Shown here piece by piece: positions 35,401 through 47,200 of a DNA stretch of 64,000 nt. The notes below the pieces were generated by a model. That model saw only the letters and a program-made list of their open reading frames with translations, searched no databases and was not told the origin of the DNA. Position 1 is the stretch's first letter. Every line of letters starts with the position of its first letter. Source of the stretch: Alopecurus myosuroides (Eukaryota > Streptophyta > Magnoliopsida > Poales > Poaceae); contig CM054060.1 of NCBI GenBank assembly GCA_028641055.1, forward strand, positions 62,669,093 to 62,733,092, written 5' to 3'. A program made the translations under genes and the position numbers.

Positions 35401-36577
35401 GATCTCAAAAAGCCGCTTCCATTCTCAAGTTGCCTACCAGTCTTATGTCGTAGCCGTTTCCAGGGACTTTCGGTCCAGAACATTGTTCCCTTCCACCTAC
35501 GATGCCTAGAATACAGCAGAGATGAGAATGTAAGGCACACTTGGCAATGTGGGCCCACACAAAATGCTTGAACCCCATTGCAGGACTTGTATGGTGCCGT
35601 CGTTGCGCTGGGTGGCGTCGAAGCACCGGACGTTAACCGGGACGATTCTCGCCGCTTCTCGCTCTTGCATGCCAGCCTCGACACCCGGGGCATCCTTACA
35701 ACCCACTCCAAGCAACTCACTCCACATGCAACACTGCACCTTGTTACCCCTGCCCATGAGTGGGCGATGCGTGATCTGGTTTTATATTGCCTTCGAAAGC
35801 AGAAGGAACGGCCGAAAATGGGGATTTCCTTGGCCAACTTGTTGTTTCCCATGCCCAAAGTCGAAATCATGATGCATTCCAAGAACCTCGCTTCATTTCA
35901 GCAACATTGCACGTGTGGGATCTCAAAAGGCCGCTTCCATTCTCAAGTTGCCTACCAATCTTATGTCGTAGCCGTTTCCGGGGACTTTCGGTCCAGAACA
36001 TTGTTCCCTTCCACCTACGATGCCTGGAATACAGCAGAGATGAGAATGTAAGCCACACTTGGCAATGTGGGCCCACACAAAATGCTTGAACCCCATTGCA
36101 GGACTTGTATGGTGCCTCCGTTGCGCTGGGTGGCGTCGAAGCACCGGACGTTAACCGGGACGATTCTCGCCGCTTCTCGCTCTTGCATGCCAGCCTCGAC
36201 ACCTGGGGCATCCTTACAACCCACTCCCCGCAACTCACTCCACATGCAACACTGCACCTTGTTACCCCTGCCCATGAGTGGGCGATGCGTGATCTGGTTT
36301 TATATTGCCTTCGAAAGCGGAAGGAACGGCCGAAAACGGGGATTTCCTTGGCCAACTTGTTGGTTCCCATGCCCAAAGTCGAAATCATGATGCATTCCAA
36401 GAACCTCGCTTCATTTCAGCAACATTGCACGTGTGGGATCTCAAAAAGCCGCTTCCATTCTCAAGTTGCCTACCAGTCTTATGTCGTAGCCGTTTCCGGG
36501 GACTTTCGGTCCAGAACATTGTTCCCTTCCACCTACGATGCCTAGAATACAGCAGAGATGAGAATGTAAGGCACACT
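32432..36577. repeat. 518-bp tandem repeat block A, eight full monomers
   Basis: Monomers start at 32432, 32950, 33468, 33986, 34504, 35022, 35540 and 36058, exactly 518 bp apart. Diagnostic variants give the order x-a-b-c-a-b'-(c/a)-b: a-type have aagaaactc and a cctacgatgcctgg end, b-type ccccgcaactc or cccggcaactc and a cctacgatgcctag end, c-type acccggggc and aaagcagaagg. This is a trimeric higher-order repeat of 1554 bp. Each monomer has a G-box (cacgtg, monomer position 371) and frames open on both strands, but 518 is not a multiple of three and no frame matches a known protein. Tandem, satellite-like DNA is the best description. Confidence 0.97.
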
Positions 36578-36797
36578 TGGCTACTCGGTGAGACATCAGA
36601 ATACAGAAAGAAAGGCAGGAGTAGGGGTTTTACCTCCTCACGAGGGCCCTGAACCTGGGTAGATCGTGTTGTTTGCAGTGCTAGTTTCATCCTTCATGCG
36701 TCTACTCGTCGCGTGATCCCTCCCGGAGCGCCTCCAGCGTCCTTCGTCCCCACATCTTTAGCCATCCTATGGCATCTGCCGTGACACCACCACGACA
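36578..36797 (+). repeat. 220-bp scrap of the gypsy 3' LTR end inside the array
   Basis: Identical by eye to 32212-32431, including the 3'-LTR-specific bases. The left junction shares tggc between monomer and LTR; the right junction (cacgaca then cctggcaatg) is the same as at the real LTR end. Confidence 0.95.
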
Positions 36798-37120
36798 CCT
36801 GGCAATGTGGGCCCACACAAAATGCTTGAACCCATTGCAGGACTTGTATGGTGCCGCCGTTGCGCTGGGCGTCGAAGCACCGGACGTTAACCCGGACGAT
36901 TCTCGCTGCTTCTCGCTCTTGCATGCCAGCCTCGACACCTGGGGCATCCTTACAACCCACTCCAAGCAACTCACTCCACATGCAACACTGCACCTTGTTA
37001 CCCCTGCCCATGAGTGGGCGATGCGTGATCTGGTTTTATATTGCCTTCGAAAGCGGAAGGAACGGCCGAAAACGGGGATTTCCTTGGCCAACCTTTTGTT
37101 TCCCATGCCCAAAGTCGAAA
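36798..37120. repeat. partial 518-bp monomer, right edge of block A
   Basis: Corresponds to monomer positions 1-327 with two small deletions (1 and 3 bp) and several substitutions. It ends with the same 19-mer (37102-37120) that starts the left-edge partial at 17090. Confidence 0.9.
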
Positions 37121-37866
37121 GGGATAATTAACAAGGTGCCCTCAGTTGGCACCACGACCTCAGTTTTACCCCTAGCGCCGAATCGACCTCAGTTTTGCCC
37201 CTAGTCAGTGCGCAAGGACTCCTTTCGCGGCTCCCACCGTTACTTTCGGCCCCCCGTTAGGATCCTGACCTGTGGGACCCATCATAGAACCGTTGGCGCG
37301 GCCTGTGGGCCCCAGCTGTTGAGCGTTGGCGCTGCATGTGGGCCCCACCTGTTGACGGTTGGCGCTGCATGTGGGCCCCACCTGTTGACCGTTCCTTGCG
37401 GCCCAATGTCACATGAGGCCCAATGTCAACATGTAGACATTATCCATTTATATTTATTAATCACTACATGCAGAGTACGCATTATCCATTTATTAAACCA
37501 TCAAATTATTCGTATTAATAATATAAAATATATATTGTGCTCAACTCAAATTTTTATGTTATCTTAGAAAACATAATGCAGCACATCTCTTATATATAAA
37601 TTTTGTTTACAATGTGCAGATTTTAAAGCGATGATTAGAAAGGATAAAACTTCTAAACAGTGGGTACATTTGGACAAATATAAGAACATAACTTTATATA
37701 TAGGGCTTATATATAATTAAACATACTTAGAAAGGATAACTGGCCCCACTTTACATATATTCAGTGGGGCCCGATAAACATTACATTTAACTTAAAAAAA
37801 AGGGCTAGCCCTAACTGCTCCCGCTCTGCATGCATGCGGGAGCCCTTCTCGCCCTCCGGCGCCGCC
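37121..37866. other. spacer with 33-bp tandem repeats and AT-rich DNA
   Basis: Begins gggataattaacaaggtgcc, which might be a transposon terminus, but no matching inverted end was found. 37291-37389 holds three 33-bp units (cgttggcgctgcatgtgggc...). 37430-37800 is AT-rich with nothing recognisable. Confidence 0.5.
37291..37389. repeat. 33-bp tandem repeat, three copies
   Basis: Units at 37291, 37324 and 37357; the last two differ at one base. Each has tgtgggcccca. Confidence 0.9.
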
Positions 37867-38295
37867 CTACTTCCTCCACTCCGCCGCCCGTATCTCCATC
37901 TCCTGGTTGATCCGGGCGTGGCGGTTCTCCGCCCGCACCCTCTCCTCCTGCCTCTCACGGGACCGCTTGATGCTGGCCCGGAAAGCCTTCGCCTCCTCCT
38001 TCGCCTTCTTCTCCTGCGCCTTCAACTCCTTCGCCTCCAGCCGCTCCAGTCTGTTGAGGCGGCGGTTCGTCTTGGGGGAGATGTCCGACGTCTTGGTGGT
38101 GGTGGAAGGGACGGGGCGGTGGACGAAGGGCGGCGTCGGCGATCGCTCCCGTTTGGGAGAGTCGTCGACGGGAAGCACGATGGGCAGGACGTCCTCCGCC
38201 TCGGGCCACTCGGCCTCGTACCAAGGTCGAGCCTTGGGGTGGTTGTCCTCGTCGGAGACCGACTCCGGGCTTGAAGGGAGTGAGTAGGAAGACAT
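37867..38295 (-). CDS. small charged coiled-coil protein, unrecognised
   Basis: 142 residues from ATG 38295; an upstream ATG at 38379 in the same frame would add 28 residues, but it lies at the position expected for the transcript leader. Residues 1-60 are acidic and Ser/Pro-rich (SSPESVSDEDNHP), 60-90 basic and Thr-rich, and 85-142 form a highly charged helix (RLERLEAKELKAQEKKAKEE) likely to be a coiled coil. No domain was recognised. A TATA-like tttaaatag lies about 70 bp upstream on the minus strand, and no intron is needed. It stands alone between the two repeat blocks. It could be a host gene, a captured fragment or a transposon accessory gene. Confidence 0.55.
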   Translation of the reverse strand: MSSYSLPSSPESVSDEDNHPKARPWYEAEWPEAEDVLPIVLPVDDSPKRERSPTPPFVHRPVPSTTTKTSDISPKTNRRLNRLERLEAKELKAQEKKAKEEAKAFRASIKRSRERQEERVRAENRHARINQEMEIRAAEWRK

Positions 38296-38365
38296 TGTTA
38301 GGGCTTGAAGGGAGAGAGAGGCAAAGGGCTGGAGAGGGATGAGAATATGGAGGACGAGTGAAGGA

Positions 38366-38374
38366 CTATTTAAA
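38366..38374 (-). promoter_or_regulatory. TATA-like box of the charged-protein gene
   Basis: tttaaatag on the minus strand, 71 bp upstream of the ATG at 38295, followed by a pyrimidine-rich leader. Confidence 0.4.
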
Positions 38375-38645
38375 GACACGATTAGACGCGTGAATTTATT
38401 TGGGTAGATGAATCAAACTGTGTGAACACATTGGATGAAGTGTAGAAGAGTCGATGCATGGTCAAAGCGGTGTAGAACAGGCATAGGCGTAGGCGTAGGC
38501 TGGACAGCTAGTGACACGGAGTACGAGCGCGTGTGCATTCGTCAGTCGAAGTGATTCGACGTTGCATGCTTGTATTAAAGAAGAGAAGAAAGTCCAAAGT
38601 CTCCTCGCTAGCTGCATATGCATTGATGCGTATCTTGTGAAAACT

Positions 38646-38793
38646 AGGCGTGGAGGGCTGCGTCGCTGCAAATGCGACGCGACTCGTGTTTCTGAAACCA
38701 GGCGTGGAGGGCTGCGTCGCTGCAAATGCGACGCGACTCGTGTTTCTGAAACAAGGCGTGCAGGACTGCTGCAAATGCGACGCGACGTTAACT
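38646..38793. repeat. 54-bp tandem repeat, about 2.7 copies
   Basis: Units at 38646 and 38700 are almost identical; the third from 38754 lacks a few bases. Each holds the inverted pair gcgtcgc / gcgacgc around tgcaaat, so a hairpin can form. Confidence 0.85.
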
Positions 38794-39223
38794 ATTTTCT
38801 TCTTCTGCCACGTTGTTTACTCTGAAAAAACGAGGCGTGCATGCACCGGGCTGGTGAACGTGGCCGTTACATTGAGACAAAACACCCAGTCCATGCACCG
38901 CTTCATTTTCGATCGTCTGATCGTAAGGAACGGTGCAGATCGAGTCCATGCATGCAAACTACGGCGGCAACGGCCTGCAGACGCTGAGACGAGCGCTTCT
39001 CTGTGCGGGAACGCGATCCTCTGACTTTAGGTCACTAACAAATGGAGCCCATCACACACCGGACCCACGTGTCATGGGAGAAAGTCAGAGAACATCAGGT
39101 GGGCAAAGTAAGAGGATCTGGTTCCCTCTGTTTTTAAGGCATGTACAATAGTGTAGACGGGTGCTGTCTGCACTACTCGGCCATGTCGACATTTTTAGAG
39201 ATATTTTCTTGGTTGTGCTAGGA

Positions 39224-39752
39224 TAGCCCCCCTCCCGGTGAAACCCTAGCCCCGCTGGAGAAATACCTGACTTATACGGAAACACGCGGTAACTGCGTCG
39301 AAAGGGGGTAGCAATGTGGAACTATTTGCTTGGTTGTGCTACGATAGCCCATAGGAACAAAAAACAAAAAGGTAGAACCCACCTCTTCGGAAGAATCACG
39401 ATGTTTGGTCCGATACAGGAGTTTCACCCTATAAGCGCTCACGAGAGAGAAGTGGATGCCGGTGAAGCTGGGTCACACCCCGGAGAGCAATCTTTGACAT
39501 CCAAAGCACACAACACACCTATACTAACATGGTATGGCACCCCCTAGATCTTGTTGGGATCCAGACACTCCGTAGCCCCCCTCCCGGTGAAACCCTAGCC
39601 CCGCTGGAGAAATACCGGACTTATACGGAAACACGCGGTAACGGCGTCGAAAGGGGGTAGCAATGTGGAACTATTTGCTTGGTGGTGCTAGGATAGCCCA
39701 TAGGAACACAAAACAAAAAGGTAGAACCCACCTCTTCGGAAGATTCACAATG
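39224..39752. repeat. direct repeat pair of about 180 bp, offset 349 bp
   Basis: 39224-39403 and 39573-39752 match closely from tagcccccctcccgg to cctcttcggaag. A third short piece (ggttgtgctaggatagccc) precedes the first copy. No gene or terminal structure was seen. 39404-39572 between the copies is unassigned. Confidence 0.85.
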
Positions 39753-40742
39753 TTTCCACCTCATATTCTTTGAAATCTCTACTCCTGTATTCGAGGAATC
39801 TTATTTTAGTGATGGCTTTCGTTCTAATGTTTATAAATCCTATTTATATTTTTCCTAGACTTGTATTAGACCTATATAATGCAATTCCGAAGCCTGAAAA
39901 TTTATTGGATGAATATTCGTATTATTTATTTTCTTTTGAATAACAATGGTTTTAATCGAAAATTGTAAATAAAACAAGTTTAAAACATCAAAATGAAAAA
40001 ATAACTTTGAATCTTTCTTAGTCACACCAAAATGAAGCTTTGGTGAGATTTTGACCATATTTGAGTTCCAAAGGTTTGAAACTCATCTCATTATCTTGAA
40101 CTCTCTACTAGACTGTTCAAGATATCACATGTTACACAAGGCTTTTTCGTTCCATTCTTTATAAGACAGGTTTATATTTTTTTTCTCGTTACTATATGAC
40201 ATAACACTACTATGTGCGTCGGCAATATATTTTTTCGATTTTTTTTTTAATTATGTATGCTCATTTCAAGCTTGGTCAACCCTCTGTTTGACCACCCGAA
40301 AAGCTTCTAGAAGGAAACACAGAGATTCGACCTGGGCTGTTGGATCGACGCCTTCTAGAAGGAATCGTGCATCGGATGGATGCGCTCGCAGCCACAGCGA
40401 TCCGCTAGACGTTCGTTCTGCGCTCTGATTGGTTGGTACGTTGGCCACAGGGATCGATGGTTCTACATATGATTTCTTTGCTGTTAAGTATTATAAACCA
40501 TGTTATTTAAATAAAAAAATATAATGAAACTTCAGATTTACTACAGCGATGATTTTTATCAGTTTTACATATGATTTTTCTATTAAACCATGTCATTTAA
40601 ATAAAAAATAAAAAATAGAAGAATTATTCAAAACATAATGAAACTTCAGATTTACACTATACATGTAGAATAGATGTCTAGGAAATTCATTTGGTTGATT
40701 TAGAAAATATGCCAAAAAATGTTGAAGCACAAATGGGGGTAT
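39753..40742. other. AT-rich spacer with paired heat-shock-element-like palindromes
   Basis: No credible gene. The palindrome cttctagaag, which contains a TTCnnGAA heat-shock element core, occurs at 40304-40313 and 40352-40361, 48 bp apart, in an otherwise GC-richer patch (40262-40455). Confidence 0.5.
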
Positions 40743-41090
40743 TTACCCTAGCTTCGGACCTCATTTGAAGCACATTTCTCACGAGAATTGAGCGATGGTT
40801 GCAAATGAGCATAAATAATTCAAAAAAATTCAAAACGACATGAATCCAACGCACAATGTTGTTATATGTGATATAGTCGATTTTTTCATGAAATTTCAAA
40901 CGGGGGTGTCTACCCTAGCTTCAGACCTGATTTGGAGCACATTTCTCGTGAGAATAGAGCGATGGTTTCAAATGAGCTTAAATAATTCAAAAAAAATATC
41001 AAATTGACATGAATCCAACGCACAATGCTGTTATATGTGATTTACCCTAGCTTCAGACCTCATTTGAAGCACATTTGCCCAAAATTTTGG
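40743..41090. repeat. diverged tandem repeat, about 167 bp
   Basis: Three copies, each beginning taccctagcttc (near 40744, 40911 and 41042); the second is shorter and the last truncated. They share blocks such as gcgatggtt and ccaacgcacaatg. 41091-41271 to its right is AT-rich and unassigned. Confidence 0.75.
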
Positions 41091-41271
41091 AATGACTTAG
41101 TTCAACATGCATCATACAACATTATTCAAACATTCTTTTCGCTTTTAATCTATATTCTTGCTCGTGATTGCGTTCAGAAATACTCAAAATTAATTAAAAA
41201 ACGCGAACTCGTTGAAATAGGCTCAAATTCATAGATTCGACGATAGTTTTACAGAAAGCTAGACGGCATGA

Positions 41272-44200
41272 TGCATGCCAGTCTTGACACCTGGGGCATC
41301 CTTACAACCCACTCCAAGCAACTCACTCCACATGCAACACTGCACCTTGTTACCCCTGGGCGATGCGTGATCTGGTTTTATATTGCCTTTGAAAGCGGAA
41401 GGAACGGCCGAAAACGGGGATTTCCTTGGCCAACTTGTTGTTTCCCATGCCCAAAGTCGAAATCATGATGCATTCCAAGAACCTCGCTTCATTTCAGCAA
41501 CATTGCACGTGTGGGATCTCTAAAAGCCGCTTCCATTCTCAAGTTGCCTACCAATCTTATGTCGTAGCCGTTTCTGGGCACTTTCGGTCCAGAACAGTGT
41601 TCCCTTCCACCTAGGATGCCTGGAAAACAGCAGAGATGAGAATGTAAGCCACACTTGGCAATGTGGTCCCACACAAAATGCTTGAACCCCATTGCAGGAC
41701 TTGTATGGTGTCGCCGTTGCGCTGGGTGGCGTCGAAGCACCGGACGTTAACCGGGACGATTCTCGCCGCTTCTCGCTCTTGCATGCCAGCCTCGACACCT
41801 GGGGCATCCTTACAACCCACTCCAAGCAACTCACTCCACATGCAACACTGCACCTTGTTACCCCTGCCCATGAGTGGGCGATGCAAGATCTGGTTTTATA
41901 TTGCCTTCGAGAGCGGAAGGAACGGCCGAAAACGGGGATTTCCTTGGCCAACTTGTTGTTTCCCATGCCCAAAGTCGACATCATGATGCATTCCAAGAAC
42001 CTCGCTTCATTTCAGCAACATTGCACGTGTGGGATCTCAAAAAGCCGCTTCTATTCTCAAGTTGCCTACCAATCTTATGTCGTAGCCGTTTCCGGGCACT
42101 TTCGGTCCAGAACAGTGTTCCCTTCCACCTAGGATGCCTGGAAAACAGCAGAGATGAAAATGTAAGCCACACTTGGCAATGTGGGCCCACACAAAATGCT
42201 TGAACCCCATTGCAGGACTTGTATGGTGTCGTCGTTGCGCTGGGTGGCGTCGAAGCACCGGACGTTAACCGGGACGATTCTCGCCGCTTCTCGCTCTTGC
42301 ATGCCAGCCTCGACACCTGGGGCATCCTTACAACCCACTCCAAGCAACTCACTCCACATGCAACACTGCACCTTGTTACCCCTGCCCATGAGTGGGCGAT
42401 GCGTGATCTGGTTTTATATTGCCTTCGAAAGCGGAAGGAACGGCCGAAAACAGGGATTTCCTTGGCCAACTTGTTGTTTTCCATGCCCAAAGTCGAAATC
42501 ATGATGCATTCCAAGAACCTCGCTTCATTTCAGCAACATTGCACGTGTGGGATCTCTAAAAGCCACTTCCACTCTCAAGTTGCCTACCAATCTTATGTCG
42601 TAGCCGTTTCCGGGCACTTTCGGTCCAGAACAGTGTTCCCTTCCACCTAGGATGCCTGGAAAACAGCAGAGATGAGAATGTAAGCCACACTTGGCAATGT
42701 GGGCCCACACAAAATGCTTGAACCCCATTGCAGGACTTGTATGGTGCCGTCGTTGCGCTGGGTGGAGTCGAAGCACCGGACGTTAACCGGGACGATTCTC
42801 GCCGCTTCTCGCTCTTGCATGCCAGCCTCGACACCTGGGGCATCCTTACAACCCACTCCAAGCAACTCACTCCACATGCAACACTGCACCTTGTTACCCC
42901 TGCCCATGAGTGGGCGATGCGTGATCTGGTTTTATATTGCCTTCGAGAGCGGAAGGAACGGCCGAAAACGGGGATTTCCTTGGCCAACTTGTTGTTTCCC
43001 ATGCCCAAAGTCGACATCATGATGCATTCCAAGAACCTCGCTTCATTTCAGCAACATTGCACGTGTGGGATCTCAAAAAGCCGCTTCCATTCTCAAGTTG
43101 CCTACCAATCTTATGTCGTAGCCGTTTCCAGGCACTTTCGGTCCAGAACAGTGTTCCCTTCCACCTAGGATGCCTGGAAAACAGCAGAGATGAAAATGTA
43201 AGCCACACTTGGCAATGTGGGCCCACACAAAATGCTTGAACCCCATTGCAGGACTTGTATGGTGTCGTCGTTGCGCTGGGTGGCGTCGAAGCACCGGACG
43301 TTAACCGGGACGATTCTCGCCGCTTCTCACTCTTGCATGCCAGCCTCGACACCTGGGGCATCCTTACAACCCACTCCAAGCAACTCACTCCACATGCAAC
43401 ACTGCACCTTGTTACCCCTGCCCATGAGTGGGCGATGCGTGATCTGGTTTTATATTGCCTTCGAAAGCGGAAGGAACGGCCGAAAACAGGGATTTCCTTG
43501 GCCAACTTGTTGTTTTCCATGCCCAAAGTCGAAATCATGATGCATTCCAAGAACCTCGCTTCATTTCAGCAACATTGCACGTGTGGGATCTCTAAAAGCC
43601 GCTTCCACTCTCAAGTTGCCTACCAATCTTATGTCGTAGACGTTTCCGGGCACTTTCGGTCCAGAACAGTGTTCCCTTCCACCTAGGATGCCTGGAAAAC
43701 AGCAGAGATGAGAATGTAAGCCACACTTGGCAATGTGGGCCCACACAAAATGCTTGAACCCCATTGCAGGAGTTGTATGGTGCCGTCGTTGCGCTGGGTG
43801 GCGTCGAAGCACCGGACGTTAACCGGGACGATTCTCGCCGCTTCTCGCTCTTGCATGCCAGCCTCGACACCTGGGGCATCCTTACAACCCACTCCAAGCA
43901 ACTCACTCCACATGCAACACTGCACCTTGTTACCCCTGCCCATGAGTGGGCGATGCGTGATCTGGTTTTATATTGCCTTCGAAAGCGGAAGGAACGGCCG
44001 AAAACAGGGATTTCCTTGGCCAACTTGTTGTTTTCCATGCCCAAAGTCGAAATCATGATGCATTCCAAGAACCTCGCTTCATTTCAGCAACATTGCACGT
44101 GTGGGATCTCTAAAAGCCGCTTCCATTCTCAAGTTGCCTACCAATCTTATCTCGTAGCCGTTTCCGGGCACTTTCGGTCCAGAACAGTGTTCCCTTCCAC

Positions 44201-47200
44201 CTAGGATGCCTGGAAAACAGCAGAGATGAGAATGTAAGCCACACTTGGCAATGTGGGCCCACACAAAATGCTTGAACCCCATTGCAGGACTTGTATGGTG
44301 CCGCCGTTGCGCTGGGTGGCGTCGAAGCACCGGACGTTAACCGGGACGATTCTCGCTCTTGCATGCCAGCCTCGACACCTGGGGCATCCTTACAACCCAC
44401 TCCAAGCAACTCACTCCACATGCAACACTGCACCTTGTTACCCCTGCCCATGAGTGGGCGATGCAAGATCTGGTTTTATATTGCCTTTGAAAGCGGAAGG
44501 AACGGCCGAAAACGGGGATTTCCTTGGCCAACTTGTTGTTTCCCATGCCCAAAGTCGAAATCATGATGCATTCAAAGAACCTCGCTTCATTTCAGCAACA
44601 TTGCACGTGTGGGATCTCAAAAAGCCGCTTCCATTCTCAAGTTGCCTACCAATCTTATGTCGTAGCCGTTTCCGGGCACTTTCTGTCCAGAACAGTGTTC
44701 CCTTCCACCTAGGATGCCTGGAAAACAGCAGAGATGAAAATGTAAGCCACACTTGGCAATGTGGGCCAACACAAAATGCTTGAACCCCATTGCAGGACTT
44801 GTATGGTGCCGTCGTTGCGCTGGGTGGCGTCGAAGCACCGGACGTTAACCGGGACGATTCTCGCCGCTTCTCGCTCTTGCATGCCAGCCTCGACACCTGG
44901 GGCATCCTTACAAACCCACTCCATGCAACTCACTCCACATGCAACACTGCACCTTGTTACCCCTGCCCATGAGTGGGCGATGCGTGATCTGGTTTTATAT
45001 TGCCTTCGAAAGCGGAAGGAACGGCCGAAAACGGGGATTTCCTTGGCCAACTTGTTGTTTCCCATGCCCAAAGTCGAAATCATGATGCATTCCAAGAACC
45101 TCGCTTCATTTCAGCAACATTGCACGTGTGGGATCTCTAAAAGCCGCTTACATTCTCAAGTTGCCTACAAATCTTATGTCGTAGCCGTTTCCGGGCACTT
45201 TCGGTCCAGAACAGTGTTCCCTTCCACCTAGGATGCCTGGAAAACAGCAGAGATGAGAATGTAAGCCACACTTGGCAATGTGGGCCCACACAAAATGCTT
45301 GAACCCCATTGCAGGACTTGTATGGTGCCGTCGTTGCGCTGGGTGGCGTCGAAGCACCGGACGTTAACCGGGACGATTCTCGCCGCTTCTCGCTCTTGCA
45401 TGCCAGCCTAGACACCTGGGGCATCCTTACAACCCACTCCAAGCAACTCACTCCACATGCAACACTACACCTTGTTACCCCTTCCCATGAGTGGGCGATG
45501 CGTGATCTGGTTTTATATTGCCTTCGAAAGCGGAAGGAACGGCCGAAAACGGGGATTTCCTTGGCCAACTTGTTGTTTCCCATGCCCAAAGTAGAAATCA
45601 TGATGCATTCCAAGAACCTCGCTTCATTTCAGCAACATTGCACGTGTGGGATCTCTAAAAGCCGCTTCGATTCTCAAGTTGCCTACCAATCTTATGTTGT
45701 AGCCGTTTTCGGGCACTTTCGGTCCAGAACAGTGTTCCCTTCCACCTAGGATGCCTGGAAAACAGCAGAGATGAGAATGTAAGCCACACTTGGCAATGTG
45801 GGCCCACACAAAATGCTTGAACCCCATTGCAGGACTTGTATGGTGCCGCCGTTGCGCTGGGTGGCGTCGAAGCACCAGACGTTAACCGGGACGATTCTCG
45901 CCGCTTCTCGCTCTTGCATGCCAGCCTCGACACCTGGGGCATCCTTACAACCCACTCCAAGCAACTCACTCCACATGCAACACTGCACCTTGTTACCCAT
46001 TCCCATGAGTGGGCGATGCGTGATCTGGTTTTATATTGCCTTCGAAAGCGGAAGGAACGGCCGAAAACGGGGATTTCCTTGGCCAACTTGTTGTTTCCCA
46101 TGCCCAAAATTGAAATCATGATGCATTCCAAGAACCTCGCTTCATTTCAGCAATATTGCACGTGTGGGATCTCTAAAAGCCGCTTCCATTCTCAAGTTGC
46201 CTACCAATCTTATGTCGTAGCCGTTTCCGGGCACTTTCGGTCCAGAACAGTGTTCCCTTCCACCTAGGATGCCTGGAAACAGCAGAGATGAGAATGTAAG
46301 CCACACTTGGCAATGTGGGCCCACACAAAATGCTTGAACCCCATTGCAGGACTTGTATGGTGCCGTCGTTGCGCTGGGTGGCGTCGAAGCACCGGACGTT
46401 AACCGGGACGATTCTCGCCGCTTCTCGCTCTTGCATGCCAGCCTCGACACCTGGGACATCCTTACAACCCACTCCAAGCAACTCACTCCACATGCAACAC
46501 TGCACCTTGTTACCCCTTCCCATGAGTGGGCGATGCGTGATCTGGTTTTATATTGCCTTCGAAAGCGGAAGGACCGGCCGAAAACGGGGATTTCCTTGGC
46601 CAACTTGTTGTTTCCCATGCCAAAAGTCGAAATCATGATGCATTCCAAGAACCTCGCTTCATTTGAGCAACATTGCACGTGTGGGATCTCTAAAAGCCGC
46701 TTCCATTCTCAAGTTGCCTACCAATCTTATGTCGTAGCCGTTTCCGGGCACTTTCGGTCCAGAACAGTGTTCCCTTCCACCTAGGATGCCTGGAAAACAG
46801 CAGAGATGAGAATGTAAGCCACACTTGGCAATGTGGGCCCACACAAAATGCTTGAACCCCATTGCAGGACTTGTATGGTGCCGCCGTTGCGCTGGGTGGC
46901 GTCGAAGCACCAGACGTTAACCGGGACAATTCTCGCCGCTTCTTGCTCTTGCATGCCAGCCTCGACACCTGGGGCATCCTTACAACCCACTCCAAGCAAC
47001 TCACTCCACATGCAACACTGCACCTTGTTACCCATTCCCATGAGTGGGCGATGCGTGATCTGGTTTTATATTGCCTTCGAAAGCGGAAGGAACGGCCGAA
47101 AACGGGGATCTCCTTGGCCAACTTGTTGTTTCCCATGCCCAAAATTGAAATCATGATGCATTCCAAGAACCTCGCTTCATTTCAGCAACATTGCACGTGT

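Noticed and set aside
37121..41271. A simple transposon insertion splitting one array into blocks A and B
   Set aside because: Block A ends at monomer position 327 and block B begins at position 127, so the two edges do not rejoin, and no target duplication or inverted ends were found.
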